Source: JAQBQB01 sp963846925
GTDB lineage: Bacteria > Gemmatimonadota > Gemmatimonadetes > Gemmatimonadales > Gemmatimonadaceae
Reading direction: 5' to 3'
DNA: 64,000 nucleotides
Assembly: GCA_963846925.1 (NCBI GenBank)
Contig: CAWJXW010000017.1
Span: 186,001-250,000 of the forward strand
Part shown: positions 35,835 to 48,269 of the stretch, piece by piece
How positions within the stretch are numbered: the first letter of the stretch is position 1
How the letters are laid out: every line of letters starts with the position of its first letter
The notes under the pieces: model-generated
The model's input: only the letters and a program-made list of their open reading frames with translations
The model's database searches: none
What the model was told of the DNA's origin: nothing
Position numbers and translations under genes: made by a program

Positions 35835-37107
35835 AGGTCTACCTGCGCACCTTCGGGTGCCGCGCGAACCACTACGACAGCGAAGCGGTTCGGTCGATGG
35901 TCGAGGCAAACGGCCACGCGATCGTGTCCCGCGCCGCGGACGCGGACGTCGCCGTGTTCAACAGCTGCGCGGTGACCTCCGAGGCGGAAGCCGAGCTCCG
36001 AAAGGTCGTGCGGCGGAGCGCGCGCGAACGCGCGGGGCTGCGAAGCGTCGTGATGGGGTGCGCGGCGGCGCTCGACGATACGCGTCCGGCGACGTCGCGG
36101 ATCGCCTCCCTGCCGAGCGTGGAAAGCGTCGTGGGCGGAGCCGATCTCGACGCGATCGCGGGCGTGTTGGGACTCGCGCAGCGTCCGCTCGCCGCGCGAA
36201 CGAGCGCGCAGGCCGGGACGCGCGCGCTGTTGCGGATCCAGGACGGCTGCGACGAGCACTGCACCTTCTGCGCGACGACGCTCGCGCGCGGCGCGAACCG
36301 CAGCCGGTCGATCGACGAACTCGTACGCGAGGCGACAATGCTCGCCGACCGACATCCGGAGATCGTCATCACCGGGATCCACATCGGCACCTACGGCGCC
36401 GACCGCGGGTCGTCGCTCGGTGAGTTGATGGAGCGGCTCGTGGCGGACGTACCCGTCGTGCGCTTCCGGCTTTCGTCGATCGAAGCCACCGAGTTGGACG
36501 ATCGGTTGGTCGCGTTGCTCGCCGGCGCGCCGGAGCGGCTGACGCCGCACGTGCACGCGCCGCTGCAGTCAGGGTCGGATCGCGTGCTCAAGCGAATGGG
36601 CCGGCACTGGTACACGCGTGCGTCGTACGCCGCGTCGATCGAGGTTCTGGCGAGCCGCATGCCGATCCTTGGACTCGGCGCGGACGTCATCGCCGGGTTC
36701 CCGGGTGAGACCGCCGAAGATCATGCGTCCACGATGCGCACGATCGACGAGTTGCCGTTCACGTACTTGCACGTGTTTCCGTATTCGGCGCGGCCGGGCA
36801 CCGCGGCGGACCGGCTTCGTGACCGCGTGCATCCGGCGGCGATCACTGAACGCGGCGGCGGAGTTGCGCGACCTCGGACGTCGAAAGGCGGCGACGTATG
36901 CCGCGGCACGAGCCGGTGGGGTCGCGGACGTCGTCGTCGTCAGCGGCGGCGCCGAACGCAAAGGGGTGACCGGCGACTATCTCGACGTGCGAATTGCCGA
37001 TCCCTCGTTCGCGCGTCGGCGATCGCTTCGTCGCGCGCCTTCTCGCAAACGGCGACTCGCTGTGCGCGGTCCCGGCGCCGGAAGCGGGGAGCGCACGCTG
37101 TGAGTAA
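35831..37107 (+). CDS. mtaB: tRNA t6A37 methylthiotransferase MtaB (two frameshifts)
   Basis: This radical-SAM methylthiotransferase makes ms2t6A37 in tRNAs. The start FGCRANHYDSEAV is the MtaB N-terminus, and the 4Fe-4S motif is IQDGCDEHCTFCATTLARG. After HPAAITE the frame shifts near 36850 (one extra base before gcggcggcggag), continuing as AAELRDLGRRKAATYAAA. A second shift near 37016 (extra T in gcgcgTcggc) separates IADPSFAR from GDRFVARLLANGDSL. Corrected, it is 424 aa, the normal size, ending at TAA 37105-37107. It precedes the related miaB. Confidence 0.82.
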
Positions 37108-37119
37108 ATTCTTCTGGCT

Positions 37120-38460
37120 ATGACGCAGCAGCGCCCCACCGTATACGTCGAGACCTACGGCTGCCAGATGAACGTGAGCGACTCCGAGCTGATGCTCGGA
37201 AAGCTCGCGGCGCACGGCTACGAGGCGGTGGACCGGCCCGACGGCGCGGACGTCATTCTCGTCAACACGTGCGCGATCCGCGACCACGCCGAGCAGCGTG
37301 TGATTGGCCGGCTCGGCGAGCTCCGGCGCAACATGAAGCCGGGGTCGATCGTCGGCGTGACCGGCTGCATGGCGCAGCGGCTGGGACCTCAGCTGCTCAC
37401 CAAGGCCAAGCACGTCAGCATCGTGATCGGGCCCGACGGCTATCGAGCCCTCCCCGATCTGATCGACCGCGCGCGCGCGGGCGAGCGCACGATCGCGACG
37501 ACGTTCGACCTCGAGGAGCACTACGAGGATTTTCAGCCGCGCCGCTTCGACAAGGTGAAGGCCTGGATCCCCGTGCAGCGGGGCTGCGACTATCGGTGCA
37601 CGTACTGCATCGTGCCGACGACGCGCGGTGCGGAGCGAAGCCGCGGCCTGGCGGACGTGGTGCGCGAAGTGGAGTCCGTCGTCGCGGAGGGCATGACGGA
37701 AGTCGTCCTGCTCGGCCAGACGGTGAACTCCTATCACGACGGCGAGTTCGATTTTGCCGACCTGCTTCGCGCGGTCGGCGCCGTCGACGGTGTGCGTCGG
37801 ATCCGCTTCACCAGCCCCCATCCGAACGACTTCTCGGATCGCGTCATCGCGGCCGTCGCCGAGGTGGACGCGGTGTGCGAGCACGTTCATCTGCCGATGC
37901 AGTCGGGATCGACGCGGGTGCTCAAGCGCATGCTGCGCCGATACACGCGCGAGGGGTACCTCGACTGCGTGGCGAAGCTGCGCGCCGCCGTACCGGGACT
38001 CTCGCTCACGACCGACGTGATCGTCGGCTTTCCGGGCGAGACCGACGAGGATTTCGAGGAGACGCTCGAGGTCGTCCGGGAAGTCGGCTTCGCCGACGGG
38101 TTCACGTTCAAGTTCTCGCCGCGCGACGGAACGCCGGCGACGCGAATGCCCGCCGAGTTGACGGTGAGCGACGAGCTGGCGAGCGAACGGCTGGCGCGGC
38201 TCGTCGCGACGATCCGCGGCAGCGCGCGCGCGACGAACATGACGCAGCTCGGCCGTCGGTACGAAGTGCTCATCGAGCGCCAGGCGCGTCGCGGCGACGA
38301 CGTGCTCATGGCGCGCACGCGCGACTTCAAGACGGTGATGGTGCCTGGAGACGCGAGCATGCTGGGCTCCTACGTGACCGTGGAGCTCACGGGGACGACG
38401 GGGTCGACGTTCACGGGGCAAATCGTCGCCGAGCGGAAGCCGCTGCCCCTCGCGGTCTGA
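37120..38460 (+). CDS. miaB: tRNA-2-methylthio-N6-dimethylallyladenosine synthase MiaB
   Basis: MiaB is the radical-SAM enzyme that converts i6A37 to ms2i6A37. The 446-aa protein has an N-terminal UPF0004 domain (VETYGCQMNVSDSELMLGKL), the radical SAM cysteines in RGCDYRCTYCIVPTTRG, and a C-terminal TRAM domain (about residues 380-440). The CQMNVSDSE start and the overall length separate it from the paralogous mtaB immediately upstream. The frame is intact, unlike its neighbour. Confidence 0.95.
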   Translation: MTQQRPTVYVETYGCQMNVSDSELMLGKLAAHGYEAVDRPDGADVILVNTCAIRDHAEQRVIGRLGELRRNMKPGSIVGVTGCMAQRLGPQLLTKAKHVSIVIGPDGYRALPDLIDRARAGERTIATTFDLEEHYEDFQPRRFDKVKAWIPVQRGCDYRCTYCIVPTTRGAERSRGLADVVREVESVVAEGMTEVVLLGQTVNSYHDGEFDFADLLRAVGAVDGVRRIRFTSPHPNDFSDRVIAAVAEVDAVCEHVHLPMQSGSTRVLKRMLRRYTREGYLDCVAKLRAAVPGLSLTTDVIVGFPGETDEDFEETLEVVREVGFADGFTFKFSPRDGTPATRMPAELTVSDELASERLARLVATIRGSARATNMTQLGRRYEVLIERQARRGDDVLMARTRDFKTVMVPGDASMLGSYVTVELTGTTGSTFTGQIVAERKPLPLAV

Positions 38461-38522
38461 CCGCTACCCCTGCGCTGGTTTGCGCCGGGTTGCGATGAGC
38501 CGATGAGTGACGTTGGCCGCGG

Positions 38523-40784
38523 GTGCGCGACATTGGGCGCGTGCCGCTCATCGTGCTTTCGCTCGCGTGCTACCTCGCCGGCCTGCTCACCGGATTCGCG
38601 GGGCCGTCTGGCTCGCTGATCGCGACGCTCGGCGTCGCGGCGGTCGCTGGAGCGATCGGGTGGCGGCGTGGACCCGTCATCGGGTCGACGTTCGCGCTGC
38701 TCGTCGCGGCCGGCTTCGGCATCGCTCGCGCGACGACCACAGCGTCCCTGTCGTGCGCGGCGTCGACGCCGCACCGCGCGACGCTCACGGTGGTCGTCGA
38801 GGACAGCGTCGGGCCGGGCGGGTACGTGGCGGGCGATGCCGGCGTATGCGGGCGCGTGTGGCTCTCGGTCGAGACGGGGCGAGCGCCCGCCGGCGCTCGC
38901 GTCATCGCGGCCGGCGACGTCGCTCGCACGCAGCGCGGCGTGCTGATCGATCACGCGAGCATCACGCTCTCGCGCGGGCCGCCGCTGCTCGTTCGGTGGC
39001 GACAGGCGGCCGGTCGCGCGATCGACCGAACCTTCGGCGGCGACGCGCCGCTCGTGCGCGCGCTGCTCATCGCGGACCGGAGCGAGCTCGCCCCCGAGGT
39101 GCGAGACCGCTTTGCCGCCGCCGGGCTGGCGCACATTCTCGCCATCGCCGGACTGCACGTCGGCATCATCGCGCTTGCCATAGAAATCGCGTTGCAGCTC
39201 GCCGGCGTGCCCCGTTCGCGGGCCAACATTCTCACGATCGCCGCCGTCGTGGTCTACGTGGCTGTCATCGGCGCGCCGATCCCGGCAGTCCGCGCGGCGA
39301 TCATGCTCAATGCGTTTCTCGCCAGCCGTCTCGCGCAGCGGCCGACGTCGCGCTGGGCGATCGTCGCGCTGGGCGCGGCGCAGCCGCTCGTCGACCCGCG
39401 AGTCGTGCTCGACGCCGGCTACCAGCTCAGCGTCGTCGGGGTCACGTCGATGATCGCCGCGGGGCGCGTTGCGCGACGAATCGGCGTACACCGCCTTCCG
39501 TCGCTCGCGCGCGCTCCGGCGCTGATCCTCGTCGGTACGACCGTCGCGACGATCGGCTCGGCGCCGATCGTCGCGTGGGTGTTCGGCCGGATCAGCCTTG
39601 CCGCGCCCCTCACCAATCTCGTCGCGACGCCGCTCCTCGAGCTCGCACAGCCCATGCTGTTCGTCGGCATGCTGCTCGCGCCGATCCATCCGCTCGCGAC
39701 GCTGCTCGCCGACGCGGCGCATCCGCTGCTCGGAAGTCTCGATCGCGTCGCGACGGTCGCCGCCGCGACGCCGGGCGCGTCAGTTCTCGTCGCGCCCACT
39801 CCGGCTTGCGCCGCGATCGCCGCCGTGTTGTCGGCGGCGTTCATCGTCGCCTGCGCGTCACGCGACTGGCGCGCGCCGGCGACCCTCTCGGCCGTCGCCG
39901 CCGTGATGCTCGTCTGGCTGCCGGTCGCGTCGTCGCGCGTCGCCGCGAGCACGGACGGCGAGCTCGAGCTGCACATGATCGACGTCGGCCAGGGCGACGC
40001 GATCGCGCTGCGCACGCCCCACGGCCACTGGATTCTCGTCGACGCGGGACGCGGGTGGCGCGGCGGCGACGCGGGACGTCAGACCGTCGTGCCGTACATC
40101 GGCCGCCGGGGCGGTCCGCTCGATCTGTTCGTGCTGTCGCACCCGCACACGGATCACGTCGGCGGTGCGGCGACCGTCCTCGACGCGCTTCACCCCGCCA
40201 CCTACGTCGACGCCGGCTTTCCCGGGGCGGCCGAGTCGTATCGTGCGTCGCTCGACGCGGCGAAGCGCGACCACGTGCGATGGGTGCGGGCGCACCCCGG
40301 CGACGAGATGGCGGTCGACGGTGTCGCGCTCGAGTTTCTGGCGCCCGACTCGGCGTGGACCGCGTCGCTCGTGGATCCCAATCTCGCGAGCGTGATCGTG
40401 CTCGTTCGCTACGGTGAGATTCGCATGCTGCTCATGGGGGACGCCGAGCAGCCGGAGGAGGAGTGGCTCCTCGCGAACGAGCGCGAAGAGTTGCACGCCG
40501 ACCTTCTGAAGGTCGGCCACCACGGAAGCAAGACGAGCAGCAGCGAGCGCTTCCTCGACGCGGTCGCGCCGCGACTGGCGCTCGTGTCCGTGGGCGCGGG
40601 GAATTCGTATCACCTGCCGACGCCGGCGATCATGGAGCGTCTGGCGTCGCACGGGGCGCAAGTCTTGCGCACCGACCGGCTCGGGACCATCGTCGCGCGC
40701 ACGGATGGACACCGGCTGACCATCGACGCCGCGGGAGATACATGGGTATTGCCGCCGCGCTCCGTCGGGCCGCGCGAGCCGTAG
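38523..40784 (+). CDS. comEC: DNA internalisation competence protein ComEC/Rec2
   Basis: ComEC forms the inner-membrane channel for single-stranded DNA during natural transformation. The 753-aa protein has N-terminal membrane segments, an OB-like periplasmic domain, the competence membrane domain (LAHILAIAGLHVGIIALAIE) and a C-terminal metallo-beta-lactamase domain with the metal motif LSHPHTDHVGG near residue 540 and KVGHHGSKTSSSERF. The GTG at 38523 opens the first membrane region. It suggests a capacity for DNA uptake; no other com genes are in the window. Its end overlaps the next gene by 43 bases. Confidence 0.93.
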   Translation: MRDIGRVPLIVLSLACYLAGLLTGFAGPSGSLIATLGVAAVAGAIGWRRGPVIGSTFALLVAAGFGIARATTTASLSCAASTPHRATLTVVVEDSVGPGGYVAGDAGVCGRVWLSVETGRAPAGARVIAAGDVARTQRGVLIDHASITLSRGPPLLVRWRQAAGRAIDRTFGGDAPLVRALLIADRSELAPEVRDRFAAAGLAHILAIAGLHVGIIALAIEIALQLAGVPRSRANILTIAAVVVYVAVIGAPIPAVRAAIMLNAFLASRLAQRPTSRWAIVALGAAQPLVDPRVVLDAGYQLSVVGVTSMIAAGRVARRIGVHRLPSLARAPALILVGTTVATIGSAPIVAWVFGRISLAAPLTNLVATPLLELAQPMLFVGMLLAPIHPLATLLADAAHPLLGSLDRVATVAAATPGASVLVAPTPACAAIAAVLSAAFIVACASRDWRAPATLSAVAAVMLVWLPVASSRVAASTDGELELHMIDVGQGDAIALRTPHGHWILVDAGRGWRGGDAGRQTVVPYIGRRGGPLDLFVLSHPHTDHVGGAATVLDALHPATYVDAGFPGAAESYRASLDAAKRDHVRWVRAHPGDEMAVDGVALEFLAPDSAWTASLVDPNLASVIVLVRYGEIRMLLMGDAEQPEEEWLLANEREELHADLLKVGHHGSKTSSSERFLDAVAPRLALVSVGAGNSYHLPTPAIMERLASHGAQVLRTDRLGTIVARTDGHRLTIDAAGDTWVLPPRSVGPREP

Positions 40785-41128
40785 TCGGACATCCGATCGA
40801 GCTGTCGCCCGCCTTACTCGCGCGCTATCCCGAACTGCGAACGGCGCGCTGGCGCAGCGGCGGGCTGCCGCCGCGCGTCGGCGGATGGTGTCTGGGCCGG
40901 GCGTCTGTGTCGGCGATCACCCTCTGGCGCACCATTTGGCTGGCGCACCCGAGCCGCGCGTCAGCAGAATTGCTCTTGCATGAAATCCGGCACGTTGCCC
41001 AGTTTGAGTCCGACCGGACGTTCGCGGTTCGGTATCTATGGGAGTCGGTGCGACGCGGATATCACGGAAACAGGTATGAAGTCGACGCGCGGGAGTACGC
41101 CGCCGCGCGACTAACCTCGGACAGGTGA
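40742..41128 (+). CDS. Small HExxH metalloprotease-like protein (DUF4157-like)
   Basis: This 128-aa protein starts at an ATG inside the 3' end of comEC. It contains HEIRH at residues 80-84 (in LLLHEIRHVAQFESD), a zinc-peptidase-type HExxH motif, and further on a conserved-looking YHGNRYEVDAREYAA, where the glutamate could be a third ligand. This arrangement resembles DUF4157-type domains and small zincin-like proteins. No signal peptide is seen. The codon pattern supports translation. The substrate is unknown and catalysis is not established. Confidence 0.7.
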   Translation: MGIAAALRRAARAVVGHPIELSPALLARYPELRTARWRSGGLPPRVGGWCLGRASVSAITLWRTIWLAHPSRASAELLLHEIRHVAQFESDRTFAVRYLWESVRRGYHGNRYEVDAREYAAARLTSDR

Positions 41129-41134
41129 GGCAGC

Positions 41135-42164
<1,030 letters not shown>

Positions 42165-42389
42165 GATTTCCGCTCTGGTTCCGAGTGGACTCGTCGATCG
42201 TATCGCGTGGGTGGCTGTACGAATTGGTAACTGCACGATTTCGCTGAAGAGGGCGGATTTCGCGGAGAAGGGCAACTTCTTAAGGATGTTTTTTCTCAGC
42301 GTTGCTTCCGGCGCGGCTCGCGAATGTACCAAGCCGGCTCCGACGCACAGAGCGCGTCCGATGCCCGTGGAGGATTATCTTCCGGGCGC
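42165..42389 (+). other. Intergenic region before the mutase gene
   Basis: These 225 bases hold no convincing gene. A weak AGAAG/CTTCT hairpin is followed after several bases by a run of six T (42289-42295 region) and could be a poor terminator for fbp. At the right end, TTATCT (42375-42380) is a possible -10 element 9 bases before the mutase ATG at 42390, without a recognisable -35. Confidence 0.3.
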
Positions 42390-43998
<1,609 letters not shown>

Positions 43999-44002
43999 TG
44001 AG

Positions 44003-44124
44003 GTGGACCGCGTAGACCGGTAGACCGGAACTGCTCCGAAGACGTCTGAAGTCAGACTTCTGACTTCAGACCTCCGATTTCTCGCGGTCCACCGGTCAAC
44101 CCGTCTACCTGTCCACCCGTCCTT
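44003..44124 (+). repeat. Two-armed element of 8-bp repeats with central hairpin
   Basis: The left arm has units gtggaccg (44003), gtagaccg (44012) and gtagaccg (44020). The right arm carries the complement at 8-base spacing: cggtccac (44085), cggtcaac (44093), ccgtctac (44101), ctgtccac (44109) and a partial ccgtcc (44117). Between them is a perfect 12-bp inverted repeat, gtctgaagtcag (44044-44055) and ctgacttcagac (44060-44071), with a 4-base loop. The outer arms ggtggaccgcg (44002) and cgcggtccacc (44083) also pair. The unit is the same as that before rsmH at 953-1000. It may also terminate transcription, though there is no T run. Confidence 0.8.
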
Positions 44125-44186
44125 GAACTCCCCTCCCAAACCTCATTAACTTTCGATCTCGCCCGCGTCGCCTAAGTCTCAGCTAA

Positions 44187-44630
44187 ATGCCAACTTACGA
44201 GTTCCGCTGTCCAAGCGGCCACAGCTTCGAGCGCTTCTACCGCAAGATGGCCGACGCCGCGACGGAGCTCGAGTGTCCGGAGTGCGGCAAGCTTGCGGCG
44301 CGCCAGATGTCGGGTGGCGCCGGCCTCGTATTCAAGGGCTCGGGCTTCTACCTCACCGACTACGGTCGCAACGCGCACCGAGACGGCGGCGCCGGCAAGC
44401 CGTCGGAGAAGGCGTCAGCCGAGTCGTCCGGCGAGGGAAAAGGCGAGTCGAAGACCGATTCCAAGTCCGGCGAATCGAAAGCCGACTCGACCTCGTCGAG
44501 CGGCACCGACTCCAAGCGCGCCGAAGGCAAGGCCGACAAGCCGGCAGGGTCGACGTCGACGAGCAAGCCCGATTCGTCGAGCTCGAGCCCACCCAAAAAG
44601 CCTGGCTCGAGCGGCGGTTCGAACGACTGA
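44187..44630 (+). CDS. FmdB-family zinc-ribbon protein with Ser/Lys-rich tail
   Basis: This 147-aa protein opens with the FmdB-like MPTYEFRCPSGHSFERFYRK and has a second knuckle ECPECG (Cys30, Cys33). The first knuckle is CPSGH, with Cys8 and His12, instead of the usual CxxC, so any zinc site would be C-H-C-C. After the regulatory domain (residues 1-65) comes a low-complexity tail rich in Ser, Lys, Asp and Gly, probably disordered. Family members have been linked to transcriptional control of amide use, but the role is not established. It overlaps argS (TGATG). Confidence 0.8.
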   Translation: MPTYEFRCPSGHSFERFYRKMADAATELECPECGKLAARQMSGGAGLVFKGSGFYLTDYGRNAHRDGGAGKPSEKASAESSGEGKGESKTDSKSGESKADSTSSSGTDSKRAEGKADKPAGSTSTSKPDSSSSSPPKKPGSSGGSND

Positions 44631-46274
44631 TGGACACGACTGAGGCGCTCCGCGCCGAGCTCGTTCGCGCCGTGCGGGCGCTCGGGGGGCCGGAGGACGT
44701 CGAGCCGGTCATCGAACGGCCGCGTGATCCCGCGTTCGGCGACTGGGCCACCAATCTCGCGATGGTGCTCGCCAAGCCGCTCGGGAAAAAGCCGCGCGAC
44801 CTCGCGGCGGAGATCGTCGAACGCCTCGACTACTTGCGGGCGGGAATCCGCGCGGCCGAGATCGCGGGGCCGGGGTTCATCAACTTTCGCCTCGCGACCG
44901 ACGTCTTTGCCGAAGGGCTGCGCGCCCTCATCACGTCAGGGCATGCCTACGGCCAATCGAACGCCGGCGAGCAGTGCCCGGTGAACGTCGAGTTCGTGTC
45001 GGCGAATCCAACGGGGCCGTTGCACGTCGGGCACGGCCGGCAGGCCGCGTTGGGCGACGCGATCTCGTCGCTGCTGTCCGCGACCGGCTGGCGGGTCTCG
45101 CGAGAGTTCTACTACAATGACGCGGGCGCGCAGATCGCGAACCTCGCGCTCAGCGTGCAGGCCCGCGTGCGCGAGCTCGCCGGACAGACCGTCTCGCTCC
45201 CCGAGGGCGGATATCACGGCGAGTACATCCGCGAGCTGGCCCAACGATACGTCGGAGGAGAACTCGAGCGACGCGAACGCCGCCGACCTCGACGCGTTGC
45301 GGCGCTTCGCCGTGCGCGAACTGCGCAAGGAACAGGACCGCGACCTTCAGGCGTTCGGCGTCAACTTCGACGTCTATTTCCTCGAGTCGTCGCTGTACGA
45401 CGACGGCCGCGTCGACGACACAGTGCGGCGGCTCGTCGCCGCGGGGCACACCTACGACAAGGACGGCGCACTCTGGCTGCGCACCACCGACTTCGGCGAC
45501 GACAAGGACCGCGTCATGCGCAAGAGCGACGCGACCTTCACGTACTTCGTGCCCGACGTCGCGTACCACGTCACGAAATGGGAGCGCGGGTTCAAGCGGG
45601 CAATCAACGTGCAGGGTGCGGATCACCACAGCACCGTGACGCGCGTGCGGATCGGATTGCAGGCGCTCGACGCCGGAATCCCCAAGGGCTACCCCGACTA
45701 TGTGCTGCACCAGATGGTGACGGTCATGCGCGGCGGGGAAGAGGTGAAGATCTCCAAGCGCGCCGGCAGCTACGTCACCGTGCGCGACTTGGTCGACGAG
45801 GTCGGGCGCGACGCGGTTCGCTACTTCTTCCTCATGCGGAAGGGCGACTCGCAGCTGGTCTTCGACGTCGACGTCGCGCGCTCGCAGTCGGACGAGAATC
45901 CCGTCTACTACATCCAGATGGCGCACGCGCGCATGTCGGGCATCTTCCGCGTGGGCGAGATCGAGCCCGCGTCGGTCACGGGCGTCGACGCGGACCTCTC
46001 GCTGCTGTCGTTGCCTGAAGAGCAAGAGCTGATGAAAGCGCTGCTCGACTATCCGGCGATCGTCGCGGGCGCGGCTGCGGCGCTGGAGCCGCATCGCATC
46101 GCCAACTATCTGCACGAAACGGCCGGAAAGGCGCACCTCTGGTACCACAAGGCGCACGTACTGAACGAGCCCGAGCCGTTGATGCGGGCGCGGCTCGTCC
46201 TCGCGCGCGCGGCGCAGCTCGTCATTCGCAACGGCCTCTCGCTGCTCGGCATTTCGGCGCCGGAGCGAATGTGA
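44630..46274 (+). CDS. argS: Arginyl-tRNA synthetase (one frameshift)
   Basis: This class I synthetase charges tRNA-Arg. It shows the Arg-specific N-terminal domain, NVEFVSANPTGPLHVGHGRQ with the HIGH-like HVGH, YYNDAGAQI, the GADHHSTVTRVRIG region, MVTVMRGGEEVKISKRAG and a C-terminal DALR anticodon domain. The frame breaks near 45254: one extra G in gtcGgaggag separates AQRYV from EENSSDANAADLDALRRF. Corrected, it is 547 aa. As this is normally an essential single-copy gene, the break is most likely in the sequence record and not in the cell. Confidence 0.9.
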
Positions 46275-46313
46275 TCGGGAGCAGTCCGACCCTCCCCCTC
46301 CCCACCAACCCAC

Positions 46314-47228
46314 ATGACAGTTCTCGTCGTCGGCTCCGTGGCGCTCGATTCCGTCGAGACGCCGTTCGGGCGCGCGGACAACGTCCTCGGCGGGTCCGGC
46401 ACGTTCTTCTCCGCGGCGGCGAGCCACCTCGCGCCGGTGCAGCTCGTCGGCGTGATCGGTACCGACTTTCCGCTCGACAAACTGAAGCGCGCCTTCGCAT
46501 CGCGCCCCATCGACATCTCCGGGCTCGAGCAAGCCGACGGAACGTCCTTTCGCTGGCGCGGCCGGTATCGTCACGACCTCAACGTCGCGGAAACCCTGGA
46601 GACGCACCTCGGTGTCTTCTCGAACTTTCGACCGAAGATTCCCGACCAGTTCCGGTCGGCGCCGTTCGTGTTCCTCGGCAACATCGACCCGCGGCTCCAG
46701 CTCGACGTGCTGACGCAGGTCGCCAAGCCGAAGCTCGTCGCCTGCGACACGATGAACTTCTGGATCGAGAGCCGGCGCCCCGACATCCTCAAGCTGCTGT
46801 CCCACGTGGATCTGATCACGCTGAACGACGCCGAGGCGCGCCAGCTCACCGAGGAGTTCAACCTCGTCAAGGCGGCGCGCTGGATCATGGAACGCGGCCC
46901 GAAGCACGTGGTGATCAAGAAGGGAGAGCACGGCGCGTTCATGTTCACGAACTCGAACGTGTTCTTCGCTCCGGCATATCCGCTGGAATCGGTGTTCGAT
47001 CCGACCGGCGCCGGCGATTCGTTCGCCGGCGGATTCATGGGATATCTCGCCAGCACGGGCGACCTCTCCGAGGCGAATCTGCGGCGCGCCGTGGTATACG
47101 GCTCCGCGATGGGCTCGTTCGCGGTCGAGAAATTCTCCGTCGACCGGTTGCTCGAGATCACACCGGATGACCTGCGCGCGCGCGTCGGCGACTTCCATCG
47201 GCTCGTCTCGTTCGAGCACGACGCGTGA
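46314..47228 (+). CDS. PfkB-family carbohydrate/nucleoside kinase
   Basis: This 304-aa ribokinase-fold sugar kinase has the N-terminal LVVGSVALDSVETPFG and NVLGGSGTFFSAAA substrate motifs, and the PfkB signature DPTGAGDSFAGGFMGYL with the catalytic aspartate of GAGDS. The exact substrate (adenosine, ribose or another sugar) cannot be told from sequence. It sits between argS and purM and overlaps purM by 4 bases, which hints at a nucleoside-related substrate, but this is inference. Confidence 0.88.
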   Translation: MTVLVVGSVALDSVETPFGRADNVLGGSGTFFSAAASHLAPVQLVGVIGTDFPLDKLKRAFASRPIDISGLEQADGTSFRWRGRYRHDLNVAETLETHLGVFSNFRPKIPDQFRSAPFVFLGNIDPRLQLDVLTQVAKPKLVACDTMNFWIESRRPDILKLLSHVDLITLNDAEARQLTEEFNLVKAARWIMERGPKHVVIKKGEHGAFMFTNSNVFFAPAYPLESVFDPTGAGDSFAGGFMGYLASTGDLSEANLRRAVVYGSAMGSFAVEKFSVDRLLEITPDDLRARVGDFHRLVSFEHDA

Positions 47229-48266
47229 CGGGCCCGCTCGACTACCGCACCGCCGGCGTCGACATCGACGCGGCCGACGACGCGAAGCATCGCATCAAGG
47301 CGCACGTGCTGTCGACACTCACGGCCGGCGCGCGCGGGGAGTTCGGCGGATTCGGCGGCATGTTCCGCGTCCCGACCGACGTGCCGAAACCGGTGCTCGT
47401 CGCCAGCGCCGACGGCGTGGGAACGAAGCTCAAGGTCGCGATCGACGCCGGCCGGCACGACACCGTGGGCCACGACCTCGTGAACCACTGCGTCAACGAC
47501 ATCCTCGTGCAGGGTGCGCTCGCCGCTGTTCTTTCTCGACTACGTGGCCATGGGCGCGCTCGAGCCGCAGGTGGTCGAAGGCATCGTCGCGGGAGTCGCG
47601 GCGGGTTGTCGTGAGAACGGCTGCGCGCTGATCGGCGGCGAAACCGCCGAAATGCCGGGCGTCTATACGCCGCCCGACTACGACCTGGCCGGTTTCATCG
47701 TCGGCTACGTGGACGAGGACGCCATCCTCGGTCCCGGTCGCGTGCAGGACGGCGACGTGTTGATCGGCCTCGAGAGCAGCGGGCTCCACACGAATGGTCT
47801 CTCGCTCGCTCGACGGATCGTCGCCGAGCGGATGAACCTCGGCGTCTCGGATCGCTTTCCTGGAGACGATCGCTCCGCGGCGGATGTGCTGCTGGCGATC
47901 CATCGATCGTATCTCGCGGCGTTGCGACCGGTGCTTGCCGACGGTTCCATCCACGCGATGGCGCACATCACCGGCGGCGGCATTCCCGGCAATCTGAATC
48001 GCGCGTTGCCGCCGACGGTCGACGCGCAGGTCGACGTTCGAAGCTGGACCGTGCCCAATGTTTTCCAGCAGCTGGCACGAGCCGGCCGGGTCGAGGAGCC
48101 CGAAATGTTCCGAACGTTCAACATGGGCGTCGGAATGGTGGTGATCGCGCCGCCGAATTCCGTCGACGCAGTGATCGCCTCCGTGACCGCCGCCGGTGTG
48201 CGAGGATGGACCATCGGCCGAGTCAGCGCCGGGTCGGGTCGCGTAGTCCTCAACGAGGGGGATTAG
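47225..48266 (+). CDS. purM: Phosphoribosylformylglycinamidine cyclo-ligase PurM (one frameshift)
   Basis: PurM closes the imidazole ring to form AIR in purine synthesis. The N-terminal half has VLVASADGVGTKLKVA and HDLVNHCVNDILVQGA. The C-terminal half has FFLDYVAMG, ALIGGETAEMPG, the GLHTNGLSLAR loop and MAHITGGGIPGNLNR. A one-base insertion near 47521 (gctCgccgctg) shifts the frame between VQGA and PLFFLDYV; removing it gives 346 aa, the standard length. The GTG start overlaps the kinase gene. Confidence 0.9.
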
Positions 48267-48269
48267 CGT

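Noticed and set aside
42288..42295. Rho-independent terminator after fbp
   Set aside because: There is a T run, but the only hairpin before it is 5 bp, AT-rich and several bases away.
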